From Phlebotomus papatasi (lineage: Eukaryota; Arthropoda; Insecta; Diptera; Psychodidae), in NCBI RefSeq assembly GCF_024763615.1, contig NC_077224.1, positions 44,898,712 to 44,962,711 on the forward strand: 64,000 bases of DNA, given 5' to 3'. Made by a program: the position numbers and the translations under genes. How positions within the stretch are numbered: the first letter of the stretch is position 1; each line of letters opens with the position of its first letter. The notes beneath the pieces were generated by a model. That model had not been told where the DNA came from. It saw only the letters and a list, made by a program, of their open reading frames with translations, and did not search any database. Below, piece by piece: positions 20,569-32,692 of this stretch.

Positions 20569-20965
20569 ACGGGCTTCAGAATCTAAGGCTTAGCTATATG
20601 GTTTTACTATTCTAATTCCTTATCAATTACAGTTTTTTGAAAAAAATTGATTCGGGTATTTAAAATAAATGACATATTAAATTCCCAAAAAAATATAATT
20701 GCTCGTTATTTAAGATCTTAAGACCTTCGGAAACTGGGCTAAACTTGTAGTCCGACCGCTTAAGATCGGCTTCAGATTGAAGGTTTAGCCGAGATTCTGC
20801 AGGTCTCCAACATCTAAATAACAATCAATTTTACTGATTTTTCGAAATCGAATGGATAATTTGCCCTTAATATCCAACGCTAAACAAAAATTTTCGCAAA
20901 AAATATGCCTGAATGAATTAGAAGAGTTAATCCATATGGCTAAGACTTAGGTCTGAAGCCCGTAT
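20569..20965. repeat. Dispersed repeat, CGGGCTTCA family, copy 2
   Basis: The left end reads CGGGCTTCAGAATCTAAGGC then TTAGCTATATGG. Near 20930 the inverted form CCATATGGCTAAGAC then CTTAGGTCTGAAGCCCG closes the unit. A second internal inward repeat, GGCTTCAGATTGAAGG, is at ~20767. The 20569-20765 part matches the two flanks of the nest at 5984-8765. Confidence 0.65.
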
Positions 20966-20993
20966 AATGATCAAAAGGTCTCTTCTTGGGGTG

Positions 20994-21195
20994 TAGGGGA
21001 AATCGGGGCCATACTAAACACTTTTTCTATGTCTACTCAACTCTGAATTATGACAACTATTTTTTTGGTGTGCAAGGATCTCTATGGTATCTATTAATTC
21101 ATATAGCCGTCATCTGAAGTGTAATATCTAATTTAAAAAGTCACAGTATTTACATCTATCCCATGTTCAGTTTATTATTGCCCCAGTTTTCCCTA
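20994..21195. repeat. MITE, diverged TAGGGGAAATCGGGGCC copy
   Basis: The element starts TAGGGGAAATCGGGGCCA and ends TTGCCCCAGTTTTCCCTA, with TA edges and about 202 bp. It is a diverged relative of the GGGGCACC family, with similar internal text (GGATCTCTATGG...). Confidence 0.65.
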
Positions 21196-23394
21196 TATCT
21201 TGAAAGTAATCTTTATGATATATTTCTTAAATTAAACTTATGTCAACTTTTGATGAATAATTTCTCTAAAAATATCATATAAAACCGAGAATGGTTTTCT
21301 CTGATTCTGTTAAAATATATGTATTTTTCAAATAAATATCACATCTTGATTTTATCCAATTTCTACATATCTCACTGAATATTTCGCAAAGTCTCATGGC
21401 TTTCTCACAGCATGTTTCATTATCTTGTCTCTCTGTCTTACAAAAAAATCCAGTGCGAATATTTTAAATCGCGATAAATCGAATACAAAGCATCATTTAT
21501 ATGCTCGTTCGTTGACGCTTTCAGCGATATGGATAAAAAAAAAGTGAAAGAGATGAAAAATACTCAAAATGTTTCATTTTGATAGAGAAAATTCATGGTT
21601 GAGGAGTTATCTTGGAAGACATTGGCTTAAATGTGCCCTTCCGCCTGGATAAGACTTTGATGTTGGCTACAGAGATATCCTAATCACAATTTCTGTCTAA
21701 TTTGTAACGAAAAATTCTATGCAAGATCGCAAAGCATGACTCTGTGAATTTGATGGTGAATCTGATAAGTTATTTTTGCGTTTTTCCTCTATAAATTTAA
21801 TTTATCGCTGTGAGATATGAAAATAAAATAATTTCCCACGATTTTCAAGAGTGAGAGAGGGAGAGAGGGGTAGAGGATGGGAAGGAAATAGGAGAAGTCT
21901 TTAGGGGCTTCTGAAGCACATTGGAAAAAAGAAGTGAGAGGAATAACTTTTGTATGTTTGGTATTTATTATGAATAAGCAAAGCATAAGATATCTATTAT
22001 CTTGATATTATTTTGTTCTTTTCTCATCTATCTGGAAGCGTCTCGTCTTTCTTTCTTCTTTTTTTTCACCACAAAAACAGAGAAAAGCCAACGAAGTCTC
22101 TGGAGGATGAGTTTGGAGATTGTGGCGATGGAGAAAAGAATTGCCATTTGATGGAGAGATTAAATAGATTTGTGTAGTAGCAAATCCGAACAAGAAAGCA
22201 CATTCATACTCACCCATCCACCCACTTTCCTGTCACATTGCTAAAATCACATTTTACCCATCTTCCTACACCATTCTCTTAAGAATTTTCTTGCAGATTG
22301 GAAAGAAGAATCCTGATATAGAGGCCAGAGAGAAAATAACCCCAAAAAAAATATTATAGAGATAGCACATGAATCGAGTCAGAAAAGCTCTCCGGAGGTG
22401 AGAAAAAGCGCGCGAAAAAAGCACCACCCTCTACTTCAATGGTATGAGCCAAAAGTGAGATAAAATGAAATAATTAAAATGACAAAGTGTCGCTATCACT
22501 CCTCCATGGGGAAAAACTTATAATATAAAATGTTGAAAAAGTGTAGAAGATCTATCTGGACATGGTATCTCATTAATTTTCCTCCTATCACCTGGACGAT
22601 TCTTCTCGGTTCACCCTCACCATCCCACAATCCACCTAAATGCTCTCTCCGCAGGAGGACAACTTTTCTATCCACATTCACTGAAATACTCCAACATCCT
22701 TTCCCCTCCCAGTTAAGGGTGGAAAAGAGAAAACACATACAGACGAAATGATTTTTCCTTATCAGACAGCCCAACAAGTTGAAAAAAAAAATCCACATTT
22801 CTACATATTTCCCTTTCCCCTTCTGCAATTTTCCCTTCATTTGTAAAATTTTTGTATCCCTCAAAATGATATCATTTTACGCAGAAGATTATATTAGTAC
22901 CACGTGGCGAAATAGTCAACAAATCCAACAAATCCAACACCAGACTCACAACAAAACAACTCGCTTATCAGCTACTTCTGTAATTTAGTGTTACAAGCAC
23001 GTTTATTTGTTGCAAATTTTTCCGTCATTTGATCACCTTCCTTGAAATTGATTATCTGATATTTTTTCACTTCACTTTGTCTAGAGAAAAATGCTAATGA
23101 TTTGAGGTTGTTCATGAGCGAAACACACTGTGAGAAATCGAATGGGATGGCAATTGCTCTGAAGTTCTTCCCATTGACGAATAAATTTTGTCTGGTTACA
23201 TAGGACAAAAAAGGAAAGGGTCTCGGATAGAAATGAAATGGTGTGCTGTACAAGATAAAATTTAGACAACTGACGAAGTTATTGATTCTTTATCAATAAT
23301 GTCTTCTGCCTCGTTACTGTCTTGAATTTGATCTGGGGTTGCAAATCGATTAAATCTACTAAGCATGATTTTGCTGCTAGAATCAAAAATAAAT
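21196..23394. other. Unique DNA block, no gene recognised
   Basis: Balanced-composition single-copy-looking sequence, including purine-rich GAGAGAGGGAGAGAGGGG-like DNA near 21850 and C/T-rich DNA near 22590-22700. Frames at 22496-22864 (minus) and 22530-22751 (plus) overlap each other, and I cannot assign either to a family. No splice-bracketed exon stands out. It may hold regulatory sequence. Confidence 0.45.
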
Positions 23395-23588
23395 TAGGGT
23401 TGACCGGGGCAGAATAAGCCACGTATGGTACTAGGCAGTGAGATGTTATAGCCTGTCGGAGAAGGAATATTGAAGAAACCACTATTTATTCATTGAAATG
23501 TTTAACAGCCTGTTGCAAACAGTTTTCTGACAAATTATACGCAATGAAAACTTTCATTTTTTGGCTAATTCTGCCCCGGTCTCCCCTA
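23395..23588. repeat. MITE, TTGACCGGGGCAGAATAAGCC family, copy 1
   Basis: The left end reads TAGGGTTGACCGGGGCAGAA. The right end, inverted, reads TTCTGCCCCGGTCTCCCCTA. TA lies at the edges, total 194 bp. The reverse-oriented relative at 35596-36211 carries a nested insertion. Confidence 0.8.
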
Positions 23589-23631
23589 AATATATTTCTT
23601 TCGAACGCTCACAGCCAAGAGAAAAGATATT

Positions 23632-24010
23632 ATTATTATTATTAGAATAAAAACACCATAAATAGGGAGCAACCCTCTTACAATAGTGTGGCAGAAAAAA
23701 TAAAGAAAGTCAAACAAAAGAAAAATAGTGAATAAGAAAATGAAAAGAAAAAAAAAGTAAAGGGAGATAAAGCTTAATGACCAAGCCCAGGCTGGAAATA
23801 TCTTTGAATTCCCTGCTGGAATACACGGACCTCACGGGGCAGGGAACTGTACAAAAACACTCCCCTGACAAAGAGTGGGCGTTTGAAAGTGTCCTGCGAA
23901 GCCTTCGGGACTATAAATCCCCGAACCCTAACGGAACCCCCCCCTCGTCAAGAGGGAAGCCAGGTATTCAGGGCAACCACTCGTTACCAGACGGTGAAGA
24001 AAAAGATATT
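23632..24010 (-). mobile_element. 5'-truncated non-LTR retrotransposon 3' end (or SINE) with (ATT)n tail and 10-bp target duplication
   Basis: AAAAGATATT occurs at 23632-23641 and again at 24001-24010, a perfect 10-bp target-site duplication. The insert between them (23642-24000) begins at its left with (ATT)n, which is an (AAT)n tail on the minus strand. Its minus-strand 5' side is GC-richer than the surroundings (CCGTCTGGTAACGAGTGG, GCAGGACACTTTCAAACG). This is the signature of a minus-strand LINE 3' end ending in a short tandem repeat, as in I-type elements, or of a SINE sharing such a tail. No intact coding region remains. The plus-strand 97-codon frame starting at 23777 is antisense and probably not real. 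Confidence 0.75.
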
Positions 24011-25080
24011 CAAAGATCAATTTCGAAATTCACAGACAATACATTTTTATTTCTCGTTTCGTCCGCGTGATGGCTGATGTGTTCGTCATCTGTTGTAATT
24101 TCGAAATGCCACAATATCTTTTCGTATAGAAGTAGATCTTGAAAAATTTGAAAATCTTTTTGAAGATCCAAAAAAGAAACTTTATTACTTCTTAATACTT
24201 TCGCAAGGTGACGGTAATTACATCCTGTTCGAATTTCGAAGTGCTCTCGTGTCAAAATGTAACGGTTTTCCCTTTGTTGTGAGGGAACACACAAAACAAC
24301 GACGTTTACATTTTCTGTACTATTATTTAATTACTCCATAATCACTGAATAACCCTTTTGCAGGTTTTTTAGTGTGATATTTGAGAAATTTTCCCCACCT
24401 TGTTCGAAAATTTAGTATGAAAATTCAAAATTGAATTTGAATTCTTCGAACATCAACGACTTTTTGTGCAAATAGAGTTCCATTTACCTTTTATACAAGA
24501 CACTATTGGAGAATAAAAATCTACTTCTGTTTGGGCTCTATATGTCAGTAGTTCAATGCTCTCATTATTCCTACCACAATATAATACTCTTCATAATCTC
24601 TCTGTAACCCTTTAAGCAGCTTCCCGTAGGAGAATTCTGTAATGACGTATGCCATATGACAAATTGTGTTCGAATCTCAGGAGAGCTTTTTCGAAAATGT
24701 AATTCTATAGCCGTGATATTGCTATCTAAGCTCACGTGGCAGTGTCAGAAGTCACATATTTGAGATTTCTGGCAACTCACAATGAATTATGTCAAGAGAT
24801 TTCATTAAAAAAATCAATGAATTGCTTTTTAGAACTCATGTAATATGAGAAAAAAGCTCGAATAGCATTGTCAAGTTTCGAACTCACGTGTGACAAATGC
24901 AACAAAAAATACAGAATTCCTCAAATTGTGTAATATTTAATGAATTTTCCCAACTCCCCATCTTGTGCAACAATTTAATTTGAAGATTCGAAACTGAGTT
25001 TGAATTTTTCGAACATCAATGATTATTTGTATAGAATTGCATTTACTTTTAGCCCAGACACTTCTGGAGAATCAAGCTCC
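24011..25080 (-). repeat. Dispersed repeat family D, tandem-like copy
   Basis: It contains GTGCTCTCGTGTCAAAATGT, TTGTGAGGGAACACACAAAA, CCCCACCTTGTTCGAAAATT and CGAACATCAACGACTTTTTG. All of these recur (inverted) at 45100-45690 and partly at 53320-53790. Inside this copy a ~130-bp block (24400-24535) recurs in diverged form at 24960-25080, so the unit is about 550 bp and partly tandem. The middle part (TTCGAATCTCAGGAGAGCTT, TTTTCGAAAATGTAATTC) also matches 42040-42130 and 53710-53750. No intact protein is seen. It could be a degraded retroelement or a satellite-like repeat. Confidence 0.6.
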
Positions 25081-26812
25081 AGCTATGAATATGAAGAATA
25101 TATGATAAAATAATGTAAATGTAAATAATCATATCTTAAACCGTCTTTCTACACATTGGAAGCAATTTTTGTAAAAAATGTTTTAGAAAAATTGCTTTTA
25201 GTGTATAGAGGGCATTCAGTCTTCAGAACTAAGAATTATTATCTACATGGTTCAAGTTCAACTTCTCTCTAATTCACCTAATTTACCTAACAATTTCTAA
25301 CAGTGTATTCAGTTATTACGAATTTCTCCAAAGTCGTATCACTTTCCCACAATTTATATGCAGTCTTGACTCAACAATGATTTAACTTATAAGAAAAAAC
25401 TCACAACAATTTTACAGATTGAGAGATAAACTAAACTTAGCAAAACTCTATAATAAATTATTTAAAATTAATAATAAATTATTTACTAAACAAAATAAGA
25501 GTAATAGTTCAGTGTATCTCTAAAAGTGTAATCAGTGAAATGTACGATAAAAAGTCTACGCAGGAAGTCAACGCAATGGACTTCCTTCAGAATATTAACT
25601 TAAAATTTCCCAGAATGGCGATTAGAAGGCCTCTTTTAGATTATCCACCGATAGCGGTTCAAGTGTTCTAAAGCCACAATCAATGCATTCATGAATCACA
25701 TGGTAAATGTTTAATTATGGGAATAAATAAGAAAGATAACACGCCTGATAAAGCATTTGGAGAATGATTGGCGGGAATATAATTATATTTTTGTAATGCT
25801 ATCGCGAATATTTCCCCAAAAAGCTGTGATTGCTTCTTTTGAAGCTAAATGGAGATTCTCAATCATTCCGATGGAAGAAGCTCCTCCCAGTTGAGAAATT
25901 CTGTGATAACGTATCGATTAATTTGAGGTTAAATGATGGATTGACTCTATTTATCAAACATAACCTCAATTTAGTGATGCCGGTTTGAGGATTTTAACGG
26001 TCATGGTATTTCGAAATCTCAGTATTGGGCAAAATTAGAGAATGTAAGTTTAATCTTACGTCTTGTGGCATCTGAGATGGCTTGACCTGGTAATTTTCTC
26101 CTTGTGAGCAATCCAAAAAGCTTCGGATACATTTTCACACACGATTTTCACGGCACATTTAGTACGCGATATGGACTCATGAACGGTTTCTTGTCGACTG
26201 TTTCACCCTAGATTGAAAAACTCACACACCCAATTCAATGCATTTTCAGATTATAAATCTATGTATGTGTTGCGAGGAGTACAGGGGACAAAAAAAGAGA
26301 ACACGTTGAAGAGATATCAAAGATAAGGCACATTTATCGATTAAACTAAATATTTTGACTGCGCGGTGATAAAATTCGACTCTTTCTCACACACTCTCCT
26401 TAATTTGCTCAGCATGGATAAGATTAGAAAAGACACTAGTACAGGGAATAAAAGTTATGAGACTAATTTAACAAATGATGGGACTTTGGTGCGGAAGGAG
26501 GGCAGAAGTCGCTTTTTTTTGCAGTGGCGCGATATCAGTTTTAGTTACAAAAATGAGTTCTTTGACTTTATCATCGTAACTTCTAGCGTGCGGGTAAATT
26601 AACGAAAAAAAAAATACCACACTCATACATTAAAAGAAAGAACTTTTTTTTGTTCCGAGATAACACTGTTAAATTTCTTATCTTCTCCTTTGATGGATAT
26701 ATGCATTTTTTCCAGTGGTTTTATCTTACAACCAACGCAACCCTATAAACAATGTTCCCCGTCGATCAGAATTTCCATATAATGGGGCAGGTATATCTGC
26801 GATACAGTAGAG
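25081..26812. other. AT-rich unique DNA, no gene seen
   Basis: Around 25860-25960 and 26040-26150 there are faint echoes of family D (GAAATTCTGTGATAACGTAT). A 78-codon frame at 26366-26602 has no recognisable domain. Nothing else stands out. Confidence 0.45.
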
Positions 26813-27024
26813 TCCCGCTATAGGCCATCTCTCTATAGTTCACAATTTATCGACCGTTGATTTCAAAACACTGATTTTAAGTTAGGTTATGTTTTTTAAG
26901 TGGAAGCCGTCGAGCAATTTCAATACTAAAAGTCGTTGATAATTTTAAAAAACGACATGGACTAAAGTGCGACCCAAGTGTGAAATCTGGAACCAAATAT
27001 GAACTATAGCGAGACTCTACTGTA
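26813..27024. repeat. pogo/Tigger-like MITE
   Basis: The termini are TACAGTAGAGTCCCGCTATA and the inverse TATAGCGAGACTCTACTGTA, i.e. CAGTAGAGTCYCGCTATAG inverted repeats flanked by TA. CAGTA-type ends with a TA target are characteristic of pogo/Tigger elements. About 212 bp, non-coding. Its ends differ from those of the pogo-like element at 10283-13109, so it belongs to another family. Confidence 0.85.
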
Positions 27025-27164
27025 TGTCCAAATATATTGTTAATAAAAAGAAACGGATTCAGCTTGGACAAGTCCAAGCTGGACTTATAACTGGTAACTG
27101 ATAACTTATTAATACAGATTCAAGGTTATTTTCGTATATCAACAAATCGTCTTCTCGAGCAACT

Positions 27165-27383
27165 TAGGGAAAAATTGGGCACCACCGAACACGGGGTCGC
27201 ACAGAACACTCCGATTCTTTGATTGGAGATTAGACTTCAGAGGACGAGATCCTGTATGAATTCATAAAAACTATAGGAATGCTTTTCTATACTTAATAAA
27301 CGTTCGTCATAGTTCAAGTAGCTTAGAAATAAAAATCTCTGTTCGGTGCTATCCCATGTTCGGTGATGCTTCAGTTTCCTCTA
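27165..27383. repeat. MITE, GGGGCACCACC family, diverged copy
   Basis: The left end TAGGGAAAAATTGGGCACCA continues CCGAACACGGGGTCGCAC. The right end, inverted, has GTGCTATCCCATGTTCGG then TTCAGTTTCCTCTA. TA edges, 219 bp. The interior is diverged, with its central part apparently inverted relative to 20290-20509. Confidence 0.75.
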
Positions 27384-27765
27384 CTTGGCTAGGCTACCTA
27401 TTTGGTTCATCGGGCTTCTACAAAGACTCCAAGAAGACACAGAGTCAATAGGCATTACACGATCTAATAGTAACACGAACTACAAACAATTTGTACAATT
27501 TTCTAAGTTAGTTACTAGTTCACTTACTTAGAAGAGGTTTTAAAAATTCGTCATTTCTTGAAACATATCAACTGCTATCATATCTGCATTTCTTTTGTGT
27601 AGCACTAAATGCAAGAAGCGGCGTTTGTGTTTCCGTTTCCATTCCCCATAATTCAGATACGATAACTGTCGATGCAACCGACGAGTTCCCTTGGAAGTTT
27701 AAGTATTTTTCATCGAATGTATTTAACATTTTTAAGGCTTGACAGTATTAAAGTCATACTGTATA
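27384..27765. other. Unique DNA, no feature seen
   Basis: Balanced to AT-rich sequence without recognisable coding or inverted-repeat structure. Confidence 0.45.
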
Positions 27766-28130
27766 TTTTCTAAGAACAATCTGTACTTCCGGTGAGTGTC
27801 GGAATCTGTTCATCAAATCCTATGAATCAAATACACAATTTCACCAGAGCTTTCGACACTTATCGTGTCTTCCTCAGTGGTTCTTGGTTGGTCTTTTCTT
27901 TAGGATTTTTGTCACTAATCCCTCTACTTATGCATCAGTTTTTTGAATTTGGTTAAGAGCGAACGGACTGATACTGAAGTACCACACAAAAATCCTGAAG
28001 AAAAGGCCAACCAAGAACCATTGAGGAAGACACGACAAGTGTCGAAAGCTCTGGTGAAATTGTGTATTTGATTCATAGGATTTGATGAACAGATTCCGAC
28101 GGTCACCGGAAGAACAGATTGTCCTGAAAA
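27766..28130. repeat. Long foldback, 147-bp arms with 72-bp spacer
   Basis: The left arm (27766-27912) and right arm (27985-28130) are inverted copies: for example ATCAAATCCTATGAATCAAA on the left and TTTGATTCATAGGATTTGAT on the right. AAAGACACGA-type differences are few, so the arms are over 85% identical by eye. A transcript would form a long hairpin. It may be a foldback transposon or a duplicated inverted segment. The phrase CGACACTTATCGTGTCTTCC also contains a local palindrome. No coding function is assigned. Confidence 0.8.
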
Positions 28131-28593
28131 ACTTAGCTCAGTTAGACCAGCATCGTTTATCCATTCACATTTTCTAAGATTCCCTCCCATTTAGTTCAGT
28201 TGGCATGAACTTACACTTAGTCACTTTCAGTTAAAGTATTACTTGATATATTTTCCAATTTCTGAGATATTGTAAAACGTTTAATGGTAACAAAGACAAA
28301 TTTACAAATTTCCTGACATCCTGACACTTTGCGGTATTGACATGGTTTTGACAAATGGTATTGAAAAATTAGTAGGATACTTCTCAACTCCATATGAAGA
28401 AAAACAGAAATATAATTCAAAAAATTAGATCTCAATTTATACAAAAATAATATTCTTTGGTTAAACCAATAAAACATCAAAAATTCAGATATGACAGTTG
28501 TCATGATTTATCGACAGCATAAATGTTTATATCTCTATAGGAATATCAAAATAAATCCGCAGTCAATTTTTTATGCTCAGAAATGAGAAAAAG
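28131..28593. other. AT-rich DNA, no feature seen
   Basis: No inverted-repeat ends or coding signatures. The 95-codon minus-strand frame at 28217-28504 is unassigned and probably chance. Confidence 0.4.
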
Positions 28594-29461
28594 TAGGGTA
28601 AATGTCCTAATTCAAAACCATTTCCAGACGCTTTAACTTTGACAGAAAATTCAACACATTAAGTTCAATTCGTTTTTGAAGATAATTACATAAATTTGCT
28701 TCTTGACTCTTCTAGAATGTTACTGTTTAGTGAAAATTCTTTAAATATATTTTGAAAACTTCTTAAATACAAGAAAAATCCACAAGTGTAAGATGCTGCT
28801 ATTGGAAACAAATTAATCCAAATGGAGACAAGGCAAAGTTTCTAATTGGAGACAAACAGTGTTAGTGAAACCGCGACGAAAGGCTTCCAAAACCTTGCTG
28901 AGTTGCTCTTGAGTGCAGGATATGTTCTTATTCCTGGTCTTTTCTCATTTCCCATCTAAAACAATAAAAAAAATCTCTCCAAAAAATCATATTTCCGGAG
29001 TTTCCTATTGAAGCATTTGCAGACACTTCAGAGAAACCCTTTTTGTTCACGAAATAGGTAATTATTTCATTTGAAAACTTCATGTACTTTTAACAATAAA
29101 GATTAACACTTAATTTAACTAAAATTAGGCAGAAATATGACATAAATGTTGAACAAAACGAATAAACAACAGTCACTTTATTGTGTTTTTCATTGGAAAA
29201 TATGGTCAATCGAAGAAAAATTCGATGGTGAAAAGAAACACTTTTAAGTTTTCTGTGAAATTACCTAATTAAAATTTGTGGATATGAATGGATTTTTGCT
29301 TTATTTGGAGTAAAATTAACTATATAATGAAACTGTGGTATAGAAAATATATAAATATAATAATTTAGTACTGTATTTATCATGAAAACAATGACGTTTC
29401 CACTTGGAGTAGCGAAAAATTTCCATTTGGAGCAGGTTTTGAATTATCTTAATTTACCCTA
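28594..29461. repeat. Larger TA-flanked element, TAGGGTAAATGTCC ends
   Basis: The left end TAGGGTAAATGTCCTAATTC then AAAACC is mirrored at the right by GGTTTTGAATTATCTTAATT then TACCCTA. TA lies at both edges, with a total of about 868 bp. The words ATTGGAGACAAA/CCAAATGGAGAC and CCACTTGGAGTA recur internally. No protein is encoded. Confidence 0.7.
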
Positions 29462-32029
29462 TGTTCCTTTTGGAAAACACAGCAAGAAAACATGCAGACA
29501 CGCTCGTGTGCTTTTCCATATTTCTTTCTGATTTCTTCCGCGGAACTGCTCGGAATTATTTTTATAGGGACAGAAGATATTAATATCGTTGGAGAGCAAA
29601 AATAACGACATATAATTGAAATGTGCCCGCATTTCTACTTTTGAGTGCTTCAAACAATAAATAACCCAGCGAAAAAAGTTGTAATTAACCGTCATATCTT
29701 AAATAATTAAAATTTTCTACATTGTCACAAGAAGCACAACCAGAAAAGGAGGGAAAATACGCCTTATATGGTGGAAAACTTGTATTTTGTGATGGCGCAA
29801 AATTGAAGCTCCGGTAGTCAGAGGGGGGCAAAAGGAGAGAAAAAACTATTACAATAAATCCCATTTTGCGATAAGCTCGTATATCACCGAGAGAGTCACA
29901 TACACTGAAAAACATTCCATGCGATAGATAAGCAGTAGATAAACTTTTGAATACATTATCCGCTAAGATAAACTCAATATGTAACAAAACACGGAAATGG
30001 TTTATGTGCCACCGACATTGTTATATAGGAGTGCGACAAATACAACTTCAAAAGTTTGCTATTGGGAGACCGAGATAGCAAGGATAGATAAGGATACCGT
30101 CTAATGGTATGACTAAAAATACCCATCTGTAAAATTTTATCCCAAGCTGAGATAAACGTAAAAACTATTCTCTTTTGCCAAAAAAAAAACACTCACTAAT
30201 CTGTCACAAATGCACCCTTTTTCTATCTTGTGATCTCATTCCACGAAATACTTGATTAATGGACCGCCAAGTGGTGTCTTACCTGAAAAGAAAAGATAAG
30301 GCAAGTTAGTTAAATTGCAACATTTTTATTCTTTGATGCGAGAAGAATAGAATAATCGCACAAAATATTATCCTTTCACATTTCACGGGGAAAAAAATCA
30401 ATAGGTATTTTATGAAATTTCCTTTTTATGCGATATTTCTCAATCTCTTCCTTCTTACAGTAACAATACAAACATAAATTTTATATCACCCAGTATATGA
30501 GTCTCTATACTTTCAATGTTGGTATTCAAAGTATGTGTTCATTAGAAGACCCATGTTCAACCGCAAATTGAGCGGGATGATATTAGGGGAATAAGGTGTA
30601 CTTATGATCGTATTATTGCCCTTTCCTTAATATTTATAGAGGTTGTTTTGATGTTTAGAAAAAGAGAAATTGAAAAACTCAATTTTTAGAAAATTTTCTA
30701 TTTATCAAAAATATTGTAAAATGTAAACAAACAATTTCATTTTTACTAAATATTAGTTAATAATGTTAACTAAAAGCTTTTTTAAACCAATACATTTTCA
30801 TAAGAATTTTCACATTGTTTTTACTGACAATAGTAACAATTTTACGGAGAAATTTTCTAAGAAAGTTTACGAAATTAGATGTTTTAAAAAAATCATAGAT
30901 TTTCTAATATAAAAACAGTAAAATTGAATTAAAAAGCGCGACTTTTTTTCATTTTTGGATACGTTTTAGAGGTTGCCTAGACGGACATTTCATCCATATA
31001 CGAAAATATCGTTGAATTATTTCTAATAACAGTGTTTTTCAAGATCAAAAATTGAAAAGATTCTAGAGAGCATATTCATCAACCAAGTGGTATTATGCTT
31101 GGACTCATTGAAAAGGTTTTGGAATTCCTGACTAAACTGAAATGATTCCAATTGATTTAAACCGATAATCTACCGATTCAAAACTTATAAGTAATTTTTA
31201 TTAGAAAATCAATTGTATTACATTATCATTTAACCTAAGAAGCTTTCACAAAAAGCGAGTGTTCTACCACTTTAATCATTAATATTGTATATTCAAGCGT
31301 AGTTGACCCATTAAATTCCAATGATAAACGTTTCAGTTGCCTAAAGTTATTTATAAGTTCGAAACTTTCGGATTTAGGATTACGATTACGTATCTAGTCT
31401 GAAACCGTGTAAAACTCTAGCATACACATATTGTTCTTGAAATTATATTTCTAAAAAATGATATCAGGATTCCTGAGCAAGTAACCTAATTCAACGCGAC
31501 CTTTTAGTAGAAGTGCCACGTTCCCTGGTGCAGTAATACAGGTTTAAGCCTGCGTCACTTCTCTCATTTCTTATCATATTAGACAATACTTTTGAGACAA
31601 TTTAGACTTAGACTTCGATATTAAGAACACACGATCCATTAGTTTTGAAAAGAAAACACTAAAATTGCTTGTTACATAGGTTTACGTTTATGAAACATTC
31701 AGGACCTAGGCAAGACCTTAAATCCGTAATCCGAATTAAACACGAGAAATCGAAATCGTATCAATATTTGATATTTTGATAAATATGCACTCAACTATTA
31801 ATTAAATGAAAGCATAATTTATGCAGCGGAAAGTACGGGAACTTTTTCGGGGATACACTTAATCCCGGTATTATGCGCATTTTCGGGACCGAAAAACACG
31901 CGCGAAATGGTATTACGCATCGAGAAAATTTGCATATCCGCAGGGGCTTTCTTTTGAATAAATCATCCGTAGAACGAATTTTGCGCGGAGTAAAAGTAGT
32001 TCAAACCAAAAGATTCAACTGTTTAATTA
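29462..32029. other. Unique AT-rich DNA, no gene recognised
   Basis: Positions 29462-30300 have mixed composition and may be single-copy. Minus-strand frames 29685-29987 and 29974-30192 show no known domains. Positions 30300-31800 are AT-rich. Position 31800-32010 is somewhat GC-richer (ACACGCGCGAAATGG), with a 72-codon frame I cannot identify. No inverted-repeat element was recognised. Confidence 0.45.
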
Positions 32030-32235
32030 CACTGGTAAAAAAGGTGGATCATTTTGATTCATTCGCGATCCATTTGGTGAATCAAATATGATCCATCATT
32101 TCAAATGTTTCATTTCGATCCTTTTTTGAAAGATCGTTTTGATCCATTGCAAAAGAATCAAATTTTGATACTTTGAATGGTTCACTTTGAGGAGCTTTTC
32201 AATGGATCAGTGAGCGATACTCTAAAATTGATCAA
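32030..32235. repeat. CACTGGTAAAAA/GGATCA MITE, diverged one-ended copy
   Basis: It starts CACTGGTAAAAAAGGTGGAT and contains repeated GGATCA/TGATCC words, as in 38947-39118 and 48258-48428. The right terminus is not clear: AATGGATCAGTGAGCG is only a weak match. Confidence 0.5.
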
Positions 32236-32426
32236 ATGGAACTTTTGAAATGACTTTTTAATCTTTTTTAAATGTAATGCATTTGCCCTCCAAAATAAAT
32301 TATAACAAAATATTATTATTGTCCTGCAAATGAATTTGTATTATTTTTTTACAATTTACAGTTTTTACATTAATTTTTTTTACTTGTAAACACACTTTAG
32401 TGGAGTTTAGCTTCACAATTGGTTTG

Positions 32427-32692
32427 TATGCCTTCGGCACACCTTTTGAATCAGAAAAATTTAAGAAAGTCGAAATTCAAAACCCTTTCTTTCTCACATA
32501 TTTTGCATATGACTATCTCATACTTTCGCATACAAAATTCGATTGAACTAAATTGAATTTGGAGTTATGTTTAAGAGAAGAAGAAGAGCGTGAGAGAATG
32601 AGATAGATATATTCAAAATATGTGAGAAAGAAAGGGATCCGAATTTCGATTTCATGAAATTTTCCTGATCTAAAAGGTATGCCGGAGGCATA
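32427..32692. repeat. Foldback MITE, TATGCCTTCGGCA ends
   Basis: The left arm TATGCCTTCGGCACACCTTT continues with GAAATTCAAAACCCTTTCTTTC and CACATATTTTG. The right arm is the inverse: CAAAATATGTGAGAAAGAAA...GGTATGCCGGAGGCATA. The arms are about 80 bp. Diverged partial copies occur near 2790, 3160-3300 and 62920-62990. Confidence 0.75.

Noticed and set aside
23777..24070. 97-codon plus-strand frame
   Set aside because: It is antisense to a minus-strand retroelement end and runs across that element's target duplication into family D, so it is not a natural coding unit.
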